This document shows positions 52,109-60,530 of a stretch of 64,000 bases of DNA, piece by piece. The notes under the pieces were generated by a model. That model saw only the letters and a list, made by a program, of their open reading frames with translations, searched no databases and was not told the DNA's origin. How positions within the stretch are numbered: the first letter of the stretch is position 1; every line of letters starts with the position of its first letter. This DNA is from Actinophytocola oryzae (lineage in GTDB: Bacteria > Actinomycetota > Actinomycetes > Mycobacteriales > Pseudonocardiaceae), in NCBI RefSeq assembly GCF_004364325.1, contig NZ_SOCP01000005.1:434001-498000 (forward strand). The letters run 5' to 3'. The position numbers and the translations under genes were made by a program.

Positions 52109-52906
52109 TCACATTCCCTTCGGGGGAACGATCTGCAGGTAGATCCCCGTGATCACCACGTTGATCAGGAACAGGAGCAGGAACGTGACGACCACCGTCT
52201 GGTTCACCGCGTCCCCGACTCCCTTGGGGCCGCGACCGGGATTCAGCCCGCGGTAGGCCGCGACCGTGCCCGCGACGAACCCGTACAGGACCGCCTTGAA
52301 CTCGGACACCCACAGGTCGGACAACTGGGCCAGTGCGTTGAACGACGCCAGGTACGCGCCCGGTGTCCCGCCCTGCATCACGACGTTGAAGTAGTAGCCG
52401 CCGACCACGCCGACGACGCTGACGAGCCCGTTGAGCAGCACCGCCACAATGGTCATACCGAGCACGCGCGGCACGATCAGCCGCTGGACCGGCGACACCC
52501 CGAGGACCTCGAGCGCGTCGATCTCCTCGCGGATCGTGCGGGAGCCGATGTCCGCGCACATGGCGGAGCCGCCGGCACCCGCGACGAGCAACGCCGTGAT
52601 CAGCGGGCTCGCCTGCTGGATGATCGCGAGGGCCGAGGCGGCGCCGGTGAACGACTGCGCGCCGATCTGCTGGGTCAGCGACCCGAGCTGCAGCGCGATG
52701 ACCGCGCCGAACGGGATGGACACGAGGGCGGTGGGCAGGATCGTGACGCTCGCGAAGAACCAGCACTGCTGGATCAGCTCACGCCACTGGAAAGGGCGCC
52801 GCGGCGTGTTCCTGGCTATCTCCCACGCGAGCGTCGACATCCGACCCACCTGGGCGAGGGCACGCACAGGCGCGACGCGTCCGCCGGCTCCAGTGCTCAA
52901 TGCCAT
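52109..52906 (-). CDS. yrbE4A: YrbE4A-like MlaE-family permease
   Basis: A 265-residue MlaE-family permease with the same motif (GSRTIREEIDALEVLGVSP) as its partner, and about five membrane segments. ATG at 52906; a GTG at 52909 also fits. It follows the FabG3-like SDR by 34 bp without a terminator, so the importer genes are likely transcribed from the promoter at 56 kb. The ATPase partner (Mkl/MceG-type) is not in the window; it is usually encoded elsewhere. Confidence 0.94.
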   Translation of the reverse strand: MALSTGAGGRVAPVRALAQVGRMSTLAWEIARNTPRRPFQWRELIQQCWFFASVTILPTALVSIPFGAVIALQLGSLTQQIGAQSFTGAASALAIIQQASPLITALLVAGAGGSAMCADIGSRTIREEIDALEVLGVSPVQRLIVPRVLGMTIVAVLLNGLVSVVGVVGGYYFNVVMQGGTPGAYLASFNALAQLSDLWVSEFKAVLYGFVAGTVAAYRGLNPGRGPKGVGDAVNQTVVVTFLLLFLINVVITGIYLQIVPPKGM

Positions 52907-52940
52907 CACCCTGTGGTCTAACGAGTAGGAACCGCTGGGG

Positions 52941-53714
52941 TTACCCGAAACTCGACAGCGAATGTGCCGCGGTCACGCCGCCGTCCGCGACGAACTCCGC
53001 GCCGGTGCAGTAGCTGCTCTCGTCACTCGCGAGGAACAGCACCAGCTGCGCGACCTCGTCCGGCTGCCCCACCCGTTTCATGGGCACCCGCTTGCCGATG
53101 TAGGTGAGATCGACCGGTTGGCCGCCGAGTGCCGCTGGCAGCATCCCGGTCTCGATGCAGCCCGGGTGCACGGAGTTCACCCGCACGCCCTTGTCCGCCA
53201 GCTCCAGCGCGGCGACCTTCGTCATGCCGCGGACGGCGAACTTGCTCGCCGCGTACGCGGTCAGCATCGGCGTCGCGTTCAGTCCATCCACAGAGGACAC
53301 ATTGATGATCGACCCGCCACCTGCCTCGACCATCCCCGGCACGACGGCACGCATGCCGAGGAACGTGCCGACCTGGTTGATCTGGATGACGCGCTGGTAG
53401 TCGGACAGCTTCATATCCCGCAGTGGCGAGAAGTGCAGCACGCCCGCGTTGTTGACCAGCACGTTCGGCGGCCCGTAGACCTCACGCACCTCGTCGACCG
53501 CGGCGGCCCACTCGTCCTCGTCGGACACGTCGAGGTGGCGGTAGTGCGCGCCCAGCTCTTCGGCGAGCGCCTTGCCGTCGTCGTCATTCACGTCGCCGAC
53601 GACGACCTGCGCGCCCTCCGCCACGAACCGCCGCGCCGCTGCGGCACCCTGCCCGCCCGCGGCACCCGTGACCAGTGCGATCTTCCCCGACAACCGTCCC
53701 ACGTCAGCCCTCAC
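52941..53714 (-). CDS. FabG3-like short-chain dehydrogenase (3-alpha/20-beta-hydroxysteroid dehydrogenase type)
   Basis: A 257-residue classical SDR: TGAAGGQGAAAARRFV (NAD-binding, near residue 17), NVLVNNAGVL, IINVSSVDG (catalytic Ser) and AYAASKFAVRG (Tyr-x3-Lys), ending ASDESSYCTGAEFVADGG. The sequence resembles the mycobacterial 20-beta-HSD FabG3 (Rv2002), supporting steroid oxidation. GTG start in the stop of the aldehyde-dehydrogenase relic (GTGA overlap). Cytoplasmic. Confidence 0.88.
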   Translation of the reverse strand: MRADVGRLSGKIALVTGAAGGQGAAAARRFVAEGAQVVVGDVNDDDGKALAEELGAHYRHLDVSDEDEWAAAVDEVREVYGPPNVLVNNAGVLHFSPLRDMKLSDYQRVIQINQVGTFLGMRAVVPGMVEAGGGSIINVSSVDGLNATPMLTAYAASKFAVRGMTKVAALELADKGVRVNSVHPGCIETGMLPAALGGQPVDLTYIGKRVPMKRVGQPDEVAQLVLFLASDESSYCTGAEFVADGGVTAAHSLSSFG

Positions 53715-54004
53715 ATCAACTCGTCGCCGAGCGGCATCAGTACCGTCTTCAGTTCCGTGTACGCCTCGAACGCGCTCTGCCCGCCCTCGCGTCCGAGACC
53801 CGACTCCTTGAACCCGCCGAACGGCAGGTGCGGCTCGATCTGGAAGCCGTTGATGCCGACCGTGCCTGCCCGCAGCCGCCTGGCCAGCCGGAACGCCCGG
53901 CGACCGTCCGTGGTGTACGCCGAGGGACGCCACTTGCCGCCGACCAGCAGCAGTCCGTCCCGGAGTCCGACCTCGTCGCGACGGGAACGCAGACTCAGCG
54001 TCAC
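53711..54004 (-). pseudogene. Aldehyde dehydrogenase with large internal deletion
   Basis: A 97-residue ORF whose first about 29 residues match an ALDH N-terminus (DEVGLRDGLLLVGGKWRPSA) and whose last about 65 match an ALDH C-terminus (RAFRLARRLRAGTVGINGF, then PFGGFKESGLGREGG). About 380 residues, including the catalytic Cys and NAD site, are missing; the junction (SA-YTTDG) keeps the frame. Enzymatically dead as an ALDH, but still start/stop overlapped with both SDR neighbours, so it remains translated. Could be stable as a small protein, but relic is the simpler reading. Confidence 0.85.
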
Positions 54005-54888
54005 TGTTCCTCCTCGAGCGACATCAGGTCGGTGGCGGCGAAGGTCCTGCCGGCGTCGCGCCCGGCGAAGTACGCGCCGACCGCGGTGTCCAGCGACTGC
54101 GGAGTCCACTGTGGATCGTCGAAGCGGGCCTCGACGGTCGGTGGCGCCAGCAGGGCGACCATCCCGCCGTACACCACGAACACCTGGCCGCTGATGGTGC
54201 CCGCGGCAGGGGTGGCGAGGTAGGCGACGAGTGGCGCGACGTGGTCCGGGGACAGGGGATCCACGTCGCCGGGGGGCGCCACCCCGAACACGGCCGCCGT
54301 CATGGCGGTCCGCGCCCGTGGGCAGATGGCGTTGGCCCGCACGCCGTATCGCGCGAGCCCCCGTGCCGTCGCGACGGTCAGCGCGACGATGCCGGCCTTG
54401 GCGGCCGCGTAGTTCGGCTGGCCTTCCGACCCGAACAGGAACGCCTCCGACGAGGTGTTGACCACACGCCCGTACGTCGTCCCGCCCGCCGCCTTCGCCT
54501 GGGCACGCCAGTACGCGGCGGCGTTGCGGGACAACAGGAAGTGGCCACGCAGGTGTACGCGCAGCACGAGGTCCCACTCGTCGTCGGACATGTTGAAGAG
54601 CATCCGGTCCCGCAGCACGCCGGCGTTGTTCACGAGGACGTGCAGCCCGCCGAAGCGCTCGACCGCGGTCGCGGTGATCTCCCGCGCGACGGCCGAGTCG
54701 GACACGTCACCCCGGACGAACACCGCCTTGGCGCCGATCGCCGCCAGCTCGTCGACCACGCCGGTGTCGGCGATGTCGTTGATCACGAGGTCGGCACCCG
54801 CACGGCCCAGCGCGAGCGCCTCGGCCCGGCCGAGACCCGCGCCGGCTCCGGTGACGACGGCGACTTTTCCTTCGAGGCTCAGGGACAT
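54001..54888 (-). CDS. hsd4A: Hsd4A-like SDR (hydroxyacyl-CoA/17-beta-hydroxysteroid dehydrogenase)
   Basis: A 295-residue SDR of the HSD17B4 type: VVTGAGAGLGRAEALAL (NAD loop), VLVNNAGVLRD, NTSSEAF (catalytic Ser region), NYAAAKAGIV (Tyr-x3-Lys). Matches the N-terminus and position of Rv3502c (hsd4A) in M. tuberculosis, which oxidises the beta-hydroxyacyl-CoA of the sterol side chain. It follows the ADH gene by 3 bp. Confidence 0.88.
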   Translation of the reverse strand: MSLSLEGKVAVVTGAGAGLGRAEALALGRAGADLVINDIADTGVVDELAAIGAKAVFVRGDVSDSAVAREITATAVERFGGLHVLVNNAGVLRDRMLFNMSDDEWDLVLRVHLRGHFLLSRNAAAYWRAQAKAAGGTTYGRVVNTSSEAFLFGSEGQPNYAAAKAGIVALTVATARGLARYGVRANAICPRARTAMTAAVFGVAPPGDVDPLSPDHVAPLVAYLATPAAGTISGQVFVVYGGMVALLAPPTVEARFDDPQWTPQSLDTAVGAYFAGRDAGRTFAATDLMSLEEEQ

Positions 54889-54891
54889 TGG

Positions 54892-55974
54892 TCAGAACAC
54901 CACAATCTGGCGGATCACGTTGGCTCCCTGTCTGAGCGCCTGCAGGGCGTCGTTGACCTCGTCGAGCGTGATCCGCCTGCTGATCATGCCCTCGAGGTCG
55001 AGCCGGCCCGCCCGCCACAGGGAGATCAGGCGCGGGTAGTCGCGACGCACGTCCGCGCCGCCGTAGAACGAGCCGAGCAGCCGCTTGTCGTGCAGGAACA
55101 GCTCCTGCGCACTGAACTCGACCATGGCGTCACCGCGCCCGGCGCCGACCACGACGACCGTGCCGCCGCGACGGCTGTTGTCCCACGCCGCGCGAATGGT
55201 CGCGGGCGCGCCGACCACGTCGAAGGCGTAGTCCCAGCCCTGTGACTCGGTCAGCGACACCCGCAGCCCGGCGACCTCGTCGGGGGTGACGGCATGTGTG
55301 GCGCCGAAGTGCCTGGCCGTCTCGTGTTTCTCGACGACGGGGTCCACGGCCACGATCTGGGCCGCGCCCGCGAGCCGGGCGCCCTGGATGACGGAGATGC
55401 CCACGCCGCCGCAGCCGAACACGAGGACTGTCGATCCCGGCTCGACCCTCGCCGTGTTGACGACGGCACCGACGCCGGTCATGACCCCGCACGCGACCAG
55501 CGCGGCGATCTCGAACGGCACGTCGTCCGCGATCCTGACCGCGCCCTCGACGGGCACGACCAGCTCCTCGGCGAACGTCCCGGTGCCCGCGTAACCGAAC
55601 ACGGGTGTGTCGCCCATCGCGAAACGCGGGTTCACGAACGCGGCGACCGTGTGGACCGCGCAGAGGTGACGCCTGCCGCCGACGCAGTTCACGCACGTGC
55701 CGCAGGGCGGGACGAACGTGAGGACGGCGTGGTCGCCGACCGCGAACTCGGTGACGTGTGAGCCGATCTCGGCGATCTCGCCCGCGCCCTCGTGGCCGAT
55801 GATGCCCGGCGCCAGTGCGGGGAGCGTGCCGTCCATGGCCGACACGTCGCTGTGGCAGACGCCGGTCGCCCTGACCCGGATGCGGACCTCACGAGGGCCG
55901 ACGGCGGCGGTGGTGACGTCGTCACGCAGCTCGAGCTCCGTGTCGCCGATCTGGTTGAGAACCGCCGCCTTCAT
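54892..55974 (-). CDS. Zinc-dependent alcohol dehydrogenase, first gene of the mce4 operon
   Basis: A 360-residue medium-chain ADH. Catalytic zinc ligands are Cys in ATGVCHSD (about residue 40), His in PGIIGHEGAGE, and Cys in ACGVMTG; the structural zinc loop CGTCVNCVGGRRHLC has four cysteines; NAD loop VFGCGGVGISV. ATG is 39 bp from the KstR-type operator, so it heads the operon running to mce4F. It may oxidise a side-chain alcohol of sterols; substrate is inference. Confidence 0.88.
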   Translation of the reverse strand: MKAAVLNQIGDTELELRDDVTTAAVGPREVRIRVRATGVCHSDVSAMDGTLPALAPGIIGHEGAGEIAEIGSHVTEFAVGDHAVLTFVPPCGTCVNCVGGRRHLCAVHTVAAFVNPRFAMGDTPVFGYAGTGTFAEELVVPVEGAVRIADDVPFEIAALVACGVMTGVGAVVNTARVEPGSTVLVFGCGGVGISVIQGARLAGAAQIVAVDPVVEKHETARHFGATHAVTPDEVAGLRVSLTESQGWDYAFDVVGAPATIRAAWDNSRRGGTVVVVGAGRGDAMVEFSAQELFLHDKRLLGSFYGGADVRRDYPRLISLWRAGRLDLEGMISRRITLDEVNDALQALRQGANVIRQIVVF

Positions 55975-56013
55975 TGCCGGACCTCCTCAGTTGGCTCGGA
56001 CTCTAGTACATTC

Positions 56014-56029
56014 CTAGAACGTGTTCTAG
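56014..56029. promoter_or_regulatory. KstR operator between the mce4 operon and fadE26
   Basis: CTAGAACGTGTTCTAG: 7-bp arms CTAGAAC/GTTCTAG around GT. It fits the known KstR consensus TnnAACnnGTTnnA exactly (TAGAACGTGTTCTA). KstR is the TetR repressor of cholesterol catabolism, released by a CoA thioester of a cholesterol metabolite. The position between two divergent steroid operons matches its M. tuberculosis role. The kstR gene itself is not here. Confidence 0.88.
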
Positions 56030-56033
56030 TCGC

Positions 56034-56082
56034 GAGCGGAGCAAGCCGGCAGGCACCGCGAGCGGGCGAGCGGAGCGAGCCG
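56034..56082. repeat. GAGCGGAGC-RAGCCG repeat pair upstream of fadE26
   Basis: GAGCGGAGCAAGCCG (56034-56048) and GAGCGGAGCGAGCCG (56068-56082) differ by one base and lie in the fadE26 leader. They share the core GCGGAGC with the repeats in the mce4B-mce4C gap. They look like an interspersed repeat; a regulatory function is not indicated by position alone. Confidence 0.65.
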
Positions 56083-56099
56083 ATGACACAGGAGGTTGG

Positions 56100-57278
56100 A
56101 TGCACATCGCCTACACGCCCGAGCAGGAGGCGCTGCGACGCGAGCTGCGGGCGTACTTCGCCCAGTTGATGACCCCTGAGCGGCTCGACGCGCTGGCCAG
56201 CGGAGGGGACTACGGCGACGGCGACGTGTACAAGGAGGTCGTGCGCCAGATGGGCGCCGACGGCTGGCTCGCGATCGGCTGGCCGGAGGAGTACGGCGGC
56301 CAGGCCCGTCCGATGCTCGACCAGCTCGTCTTCACCGACGAGGCGGCCGTCGCGGGGGCGCCGGTGCCCTTCCTGACGATCAACACGGTCGGCCCGACGA
56401 TCATGAAGTTCGGGACCGAGAACCAGAAGCGGTTCTACCTGCCGCGCATCGCGGCGGGCGAGCTGCACTTCTCGATCGGCTACTCCGAGCCGGAGGCGGG
56501 CACGGATCTCGCGTCGCTGCGGACCAGGGCCGTCCGTGACGGGGACGAGTTCGTCATCAACGGACAGAAGATGTGGACGTCGCTGATCCAGTACGCGGAC
56601 TACGTGTGGCTCGCGTGCCGGACCGACCCGGACGCGCCCAGGCACAAGGGTCTCTCGATGATCATCGTGCCGACCGACGCACCCGGCTTCTCCTGGACGC
56701 CGGTGCGGACGATGTCCGGGCCGACCACGAGCGCCACCTACTACGAGGACGTGCGGGTGCCGGTCGGCAACGTGGTGGGCGAGCTGAACCGCGGCTGGCC
56801 GCTGATCACCAACCAGCTCAACCACGAGCGTGTCGCACTGACGTCGTCGGCGCCGGTCCGCGAGGCACTGCGCGCCGTGCGGGAGTGGGCGCAGCAGACC
56901 AAGCTGCCGGACGGACGCCGGGTGATCGACCAGGAGTGGGTGCAGGTGCACCTCGCCCGCGTGCACGCGAAGGCGGAGTTCCTCAAGCTCGTCAACTGGA
57001 AGATCGCCTGGGGTGTGGACAAGGGCCTCAGCCCGGCGGACGCGTCGGCGACGAAGGTGTTCGGCACCGAGTTCGCGACCGAGGCCTACCGCCTGCTGAT
57101 GGAGGTGCTGGGGCCGCAGGCGTACGTGCGAACCGGGTCGCCGGGTGCGTTGCTGCGCGGGCGGATCGAGCGCATGCACCGTGCGTCGCTGATCCTCACC
57201 TTCGGCGGCGGGACGAACGAAGTGCAACGCGACATCGTGGCGGCCGTCGGTCTCGGCATGCCACCGGCGAAGAGGTGA
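56100..57278 (+). CDS. fadE26: Acyl-CoA dehydrogenase FadE26-like
   Basis: A 392-residue acyl-CoA dehydrogenase. Visible are the N-terminal helix domain, the FAD-contact segment IGYSEPEAGTDLASLRTRAV near residue 125, MWTSLIQYADYVWLACRT and a C-terminal GGGTNEVQRDIVAAVGLG. In M. tuberculosis, FadE26-FadE27 form the alpha2beta2 enzyme ChsE4-ChsE5 that dehydrogenates the cholesterol side chain, and here it lies directly before the FadE27 homologue. ATG after GGAGG. Confidence 0.9.
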   Translation: MHIAYTPEQEALRRELRAYFAQLMTPERLDALASGGDYGDGDVYKEVVRQMGADGWLAIGWPEEYGGQARPMLDQLVFTDEAAVAGAPVPFLTINTVGPTIMKFGTENQKRFYLPRIAAGELHFSIGYSEPEAGTDLASLRTRAVRDGDEFVINGQKMWTSLIQYADYVWLACRTDPDAPRHKGLSMIIVPTDAPGFSWTPVRTMSGPTTSATYYEDVRVPVGNVVGELNRGWPLITNQLNHERVALTSSAPVREALRAVREWAQQTKLPDGRRVIDQEWVQVHLARVHAKAEFLKLVNWKIAWGVDKGLSPADASATKVFGTEFATEAYRLLMEVLGPQAYVRTGSPGALLRGRIERMHRASLILTFGGGTNEVQRDIVAAVGLGMPPAKR

Positions 57279-57281
57279 GTG

Positions 57282-58409
57282 ATGGACTTCTCCTTCGACG
57301 ACGACCTCACCGACCTCGCGGAGCTGACCCGCACGATCGTCACCGACCACGTGACGCCCGCGCGGCTCACCGAGGTGGAGGCGACCGGCGACCGTTTCGA
57401 CCGTGCACTGTGGACGGACCTGGCGAAGGCGGGCGTGCTGTCCGCGGCCCTGCCGGAGTCGGTCGGCGGCAGCGGGCTCGGACTGCTCGAACAGTGCGCG
57501 GTGCTCGTCGAGCTGGGACGAACGGTGGCGCCGGTGCCGTACCTGTGCTCCATCGTCCAGGCGGCCTCGGCCATCGCCGAGTTCGGCACGGACGCCCAGC
57601 GGGCCGAGTGGGCGGCACCCGCCGCGGACGGGAGGGTCGTCCTGACGGCCGCACTGTCCGAAGAGGTCGGTGACGACCCGACCGGACCGGCTGCCTTCGC
57701 GGAGCGTGCAGGTGCATCCGCACCCTGGCGTCTGCACGGAACAAAAGTCGCCGTCCAGGCGGGTCCGGTGGCGGATCTTTTCCTTGTGCCCGCCGAAACC
57801 GCCGCCGGCCTCACTGTGTTTCTCGTCACGCCCAACGACTTCGGCGTGGCCGTACACAGGCAGGAGATCGTCGACCGCGACAGTGAGGCATTGCTGGAAT
57901 TATACAATGTGTCACTTGGCGAGGACCGTGTTCTCGGCACGGCCGGCAACGGAACGTCGGTTGTCGAATGGCTCGCGACACGGGGCACGGTCGGCCTTTG
58001 CGCGCTTCAGGCCGGTGTTTCCTCGGAGAGTTTGCAGCTGACGGCAAAGTATGCAACCAGCAGAGTGCAATTTGAACGTCCGATAGCGACATTTCAGGCG
58101 GTGGGACAGCGCCTCGCGGACTGTTACATCGACGCCGAGGCAATCCGTTTGACCCTGTGGCAGGCCGCTTGGCGAGTGTCCAAAAATCTCGCTGCCCAGA
58201 CCGAGGTCGCCACCGCGAAGTTCTGGGCGGCCGACGGCGGGCACCGCATAGCGCATACGGCGGTGCACATTCACGGCGGCATGGGTATTGACGTGGACTA
58301 CCCACTCCATCGATATTTTGTTGCCTCGAAACGCATCGAGTTCAGCCTCGGCGGCGCGACCACACAACTGCGCCGCATCGGCGCCACACTGGCCGCGGAG
58401 CCGGCCTAG
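57282..58409 (+). CDS. fadE27: Acyl-CoA dehydrogenase FadE27-like, with internal low-GC tract
   Basis: A 375-residue acyl-CoA dehydrogenase subunit, partner of FadE26. N-terminal ACAD region with SVGGSGLGLLEQCAVLVELGR, and C-terminal part with TSRVQFERPIATFQAVGQRLAD and HIHGGMGIDVDYPLHRYF, giving the usual FAD/CoA contacts. ATG at 57282 (GTG 57279 also possible). Between about 57,770 and 58,340 codon use changes: A/T third bases are frequent, and a TTA codon stands at 57900-57902, unlike all neighbours. Confidence 0.9.
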   Translation: MDFSFDDDLTDLAELTRTIVTDHVTPARLTEVEATGDRFDRALWTDLAKAGVLSAALPESVGGSGLGLLEQCAVLVELGRTVAPVPYLCSIVQAASAIAEFGTDAQRAEWAAPAADGRVVLTAALSEEVGDDPTGPAAFAERAGASAPWRLHGTKVAVQAGPVADLFLVPAETAAGLTVFLVTPNDFGVAVHRQEIVDRDSEALLELYNVSLGEDRVLGTAGNGTSVVEWLATRGTVGLCALQAGVSSESLQLTAKYATSRVQFERPIATFQAVGQRLADCYIDAEAIRLTLWQAAWRVSKNLAAQTEVATAKFWAADGGHRIAHTAVHIHGGMGIDVDYPLHRYFVASKRIEFSLGGATTQLRRIGATLAAEPA

Positions 58410-58423
58410 AGAAGGAGGTTCGC

Positions 58424-60022
58424 ATGACCGCGCCTGGGGATCCGGTCCCCACCGTCACCGAGCTGTTGCTCGCGCGCGCGGACGATGCGAACCCGGGCCT
58501 CGCGTTCGAGGACCAGCGGTGGTCCTGGAAGGAGCACGTACGGGAGTGCGCCGACCGGGCCGCGCTGCTCCGGTCCCTGCGCAGGCCGGGCCCGTTCCAC
58601 GTCGGCGTGCTGCTCGACAACGTGCCGGACGTCTCGTTCCTCCTCGGCGGCGCGGCGCTCGCGGGCGCGGTGTTCGTCGGGCTGAACACGACCCGGCGCG
58701 GTGCCGCGCTGGTGCAGGACATCAGGCTGGCCGACTGCCAGCTCGTGATCACCGACAGCCGGTACGTCGAACTGTTACAGGGCCTGGACATCGGTGCCCG
58801 CGTGCTGGACATCGACTCGCCCGCCTGGCACGTGATGGCCTACCGGCACCAGTACTCGCCGCTCGAGGCCGCCCCCGCCGCCCCGGACGACCTGCTGATG
58901 CTGATCTTCACGTCCGGCACCAGCGGTGACCCCAAGGCCGTGCGCATCACACACGGGAAGGTCACCTGGCCGGGCGTCATGCTCGCGGAACGCTACGGGC
59001 TCGGCCCCGGCGACACGTGCTACGTGGCGATGCCGATGTTCCACTCGAACGCGGTCATGGCCGGGTGGGCCGTCGGCCTGGCAGCGGGTGCCCAGGTGGC
59101 GCTGCGCCGCAGGTTCTCGGCCAGCGGCTTCCTCCCCGACGTGCGGACCTACGGCGTGACGTACGCGAACTACGTGGGGAAACCGCTCTCCTACATCCTG
59201 AGCACGCCCGAGGCGCCGGACGACGCGACCAACCCGCTCAAGGTGATGTTCGGCAACGAGGCGAACCCACGCGACGTGGCCGCGTTCTCGCAGCGCTTCG
59301 GCTGTGTCGTGGTCGACGCGTACGGTTCGACCGAGGGCGGCATCTCGGTGGTCCGGCCACCCGACACCCCCGCGGGCTCGCTCGGCAGGCTGGACGAGCC
59401 CCTGGCGGTCCTCGACCCGGACACGGGCGCGGAGTGCGGGCGAGGGCAGGTCGGCGAGCTGGTGAACAAGTCCGGCGCGGGTATGTTCGCCGGCTACTAC
59501 AAGGACTCGGCCGCCGACGGCGACCGCCTGCGGGACGGCAGGTTCTGGAGCGGCGACCTCGTCTACCGCGACGAGGACGATTTCCTGTGGTTCGAGGGCC
59601 GGACCAGCGAGTGGCTGCGGGTCGACGGCGAGAACCTGGGTTCCGCCCCGATCGAGCGGCTGCTGCTGCGCCATCCCTCGGTGGCCGAGGCCGCGGTGTA
59701 CGCGGTGCCGGACCCGTCGTCGGGCGACCAGGTCATGGCCGCGCTGGTGTACCGGGGCGAGTTCGACCCGGTGGCCTTCGCGGAGTTCCTGCGCGAGCAG
59801 TCCGACCTCGGCCCGAAGCAGGCGCCCCGGTTCGTCCGGGTGACCGCGCGACTGCCCCGCACGGCGACGTACAAGGTGCTCAAACGCACGCTGTCGGCCC
59901 AGCGCTGGCGCACCCCGGACCCCGTGTGGTGGCGACCGGGTGCGGAGCTGGCGTACGAGCCGCTGACCCCGTCGAGCGATCCGATCCGGCTCGACTGGGG
60001 CGCCCGCTCCGTGCGACCCTGA
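58424..60022 (+). CDS. fadD17: Acyl-CoA synthetase FadD17-like
   Basis: A 532-residue AMP-forming ligase with IFTSGTSGDPKAVRITHGK near residue 165, YGSTEGGISV, the DGRFWSGDLVYRDEDDFLWFEGRTSEWLRVDGENL motif around 365-395 and TYKVLKRTL for the C-terminal lysine. In M. tuberculosis FadD17 follows fadE26-fadE27 and activates shorter sterol side-chain acids with CoA. RBS AGAAGGAGG 6 bp before the ATG. Confidence 0.9.
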   Translation: MTAPGDPVPTVTELLLARADDANPGLAFEDQRWSWKEHVRECADRAALLRSLRRPGPFHVGVLLDNVPDVSFLLGGAALAGAVFVGLNTTRRGAALVQDIRLADCQLVITDSRYVELLQGLDIGARVLDIDSPAWHVMAYRHQYSPLEAAPAAPDDLLMLIFTSGTSGDPKAVRITHGKVTWPGVMLAERYGLGPGDTCYVAMPMFHSNAVMAGWAVGLAAGAQVALRRRFSASGFLPDVRTYGVTYANYVGKPLSYILSTPEAPDDATNPLKVMFGNEANPRDVAAFSQRFGCVVVDAYGSTEGGISVVRPPDTPAGSLGRLDEPLAVLDPDTGAECGRGQVGELVNKSGAGMFAGYYKDSAADGDRLRDGRFWSGDLVYRDEDDFLWFEGRTSEWLRVDGENLGSAPIERLLLRHPSVAEAAVYAVPDPSSGDQVMAALVYRGEFDPVAFAEFLREQSDLGPKQAPRFVRVTARLPRTATYKVLKRTLSAQRWRTPDPVWWRPGAELAYEPLTPSSDPIRLDWGARSVRP

Positions 60023-60026
60023 GTCC

Positions 60027-60230
60027 ATGCCTGACACACCGGAACCCGCATCCGCCGAGACAGAGACCCCAGCCGAGCAGGAGGATGTGAAGGCCGCGTT
60101 CCGAGCGGCACTGGAGCGCAAGCAGGCGAACAACCGCGCGGGCCAGGAGCACGCCGACGCCCGCTCGAAGGTGGACAACGCCCACGGCCCGGCCAGCGCG
60201 AAGCGCACCTTCCGCCGCAAGAGCGGCTGA
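60027..60230 (+). CDS. DUF5302 small protein
   Basis: A 67-residue hydrophilic protein with no membrane segment; the DUF5302 pattern is visible in FRAALERKQANN, GQEHADARSKVDNAHGP and the basic end KRTFRRKSG. Function unknown; frequent in actinobacteria. It starts 4 bp after fadD17, then a strong terminator follows, so it is the end of the fadE26 operon. Confidence 0.85.
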   Translation: MPDTPEPASAETETPAEQEDVKAAFRAALERKQANNRAGQEHADARSKVDNAHGPASAKRTFRRKSG

Positions 60231-60244
60231 TCTACCTCGAGACG

Positions 60245-60269
60245 GGGGCCGACCGGTGAGGTCGGCCCC
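60245..60269 (+). terminator. Rho-independent-type terminator after DUF5302
   Basis: Perfect 10-bp stem GGGGCCGACC / GGTCGGCCCC with loop GGTGA, followed by TTTC. It ends the fadE26-fadE27-fadD17-DUF5302 transcript. It may also stop the opposing Nudix-side transcript. Confidence 0.88.
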
Positions 60270-60273
60270 TTTC

Positions 60274-60530
60274 TCATGTCGCGGTCAGGCCGTGGAGCAG
60301 GTAGGCGCCCCGTCGGTGAGGGCACCGTCACGGGATCATGCGTTCGACCTCGACGCGGGGGAACCACTGCTCGGTCAGCTCGCGGTGCGGCTCGCCGGGG
60401 GTCAGACCGGTGGCGAGGAAGACGTGGCAGCGCTGGCCGGCGGTGCGGTTCGCCGGGTGGACGTGCCCACCAACCGCCAGTTCCTGGCCGTGCGGCCGGT
60501 CTCCTCCCGCAGCTTCCGCGCCCCCGGCTC
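60274..60530 (-). pseudogene. Degenerate partial copy of the adjacent Nudix gene
   Basis: Read on the minus strand directly after the Nudix stop, the sequence gives ARKLREETGRTARNWRLVG (Nudix-box half), then in a second frame CHVFLATGLTPGEPHREL, EQWFPRVEVERMIP and finally AYLLHGLTAT, which align with the intact gene in order. Frame changes and an early stop break it. It is therefore a decayed, diverged tandem copy of the 3' half of the Nudix gene. No coding function. Confidence 0.85.

Noticed and set aside
56034..56082. Reading the GAGCGGAGC repeats as additional KstR half-sites
   Set aside because: They lack AAC/GTT elements and match an interspersed GC-rich repeat instead.
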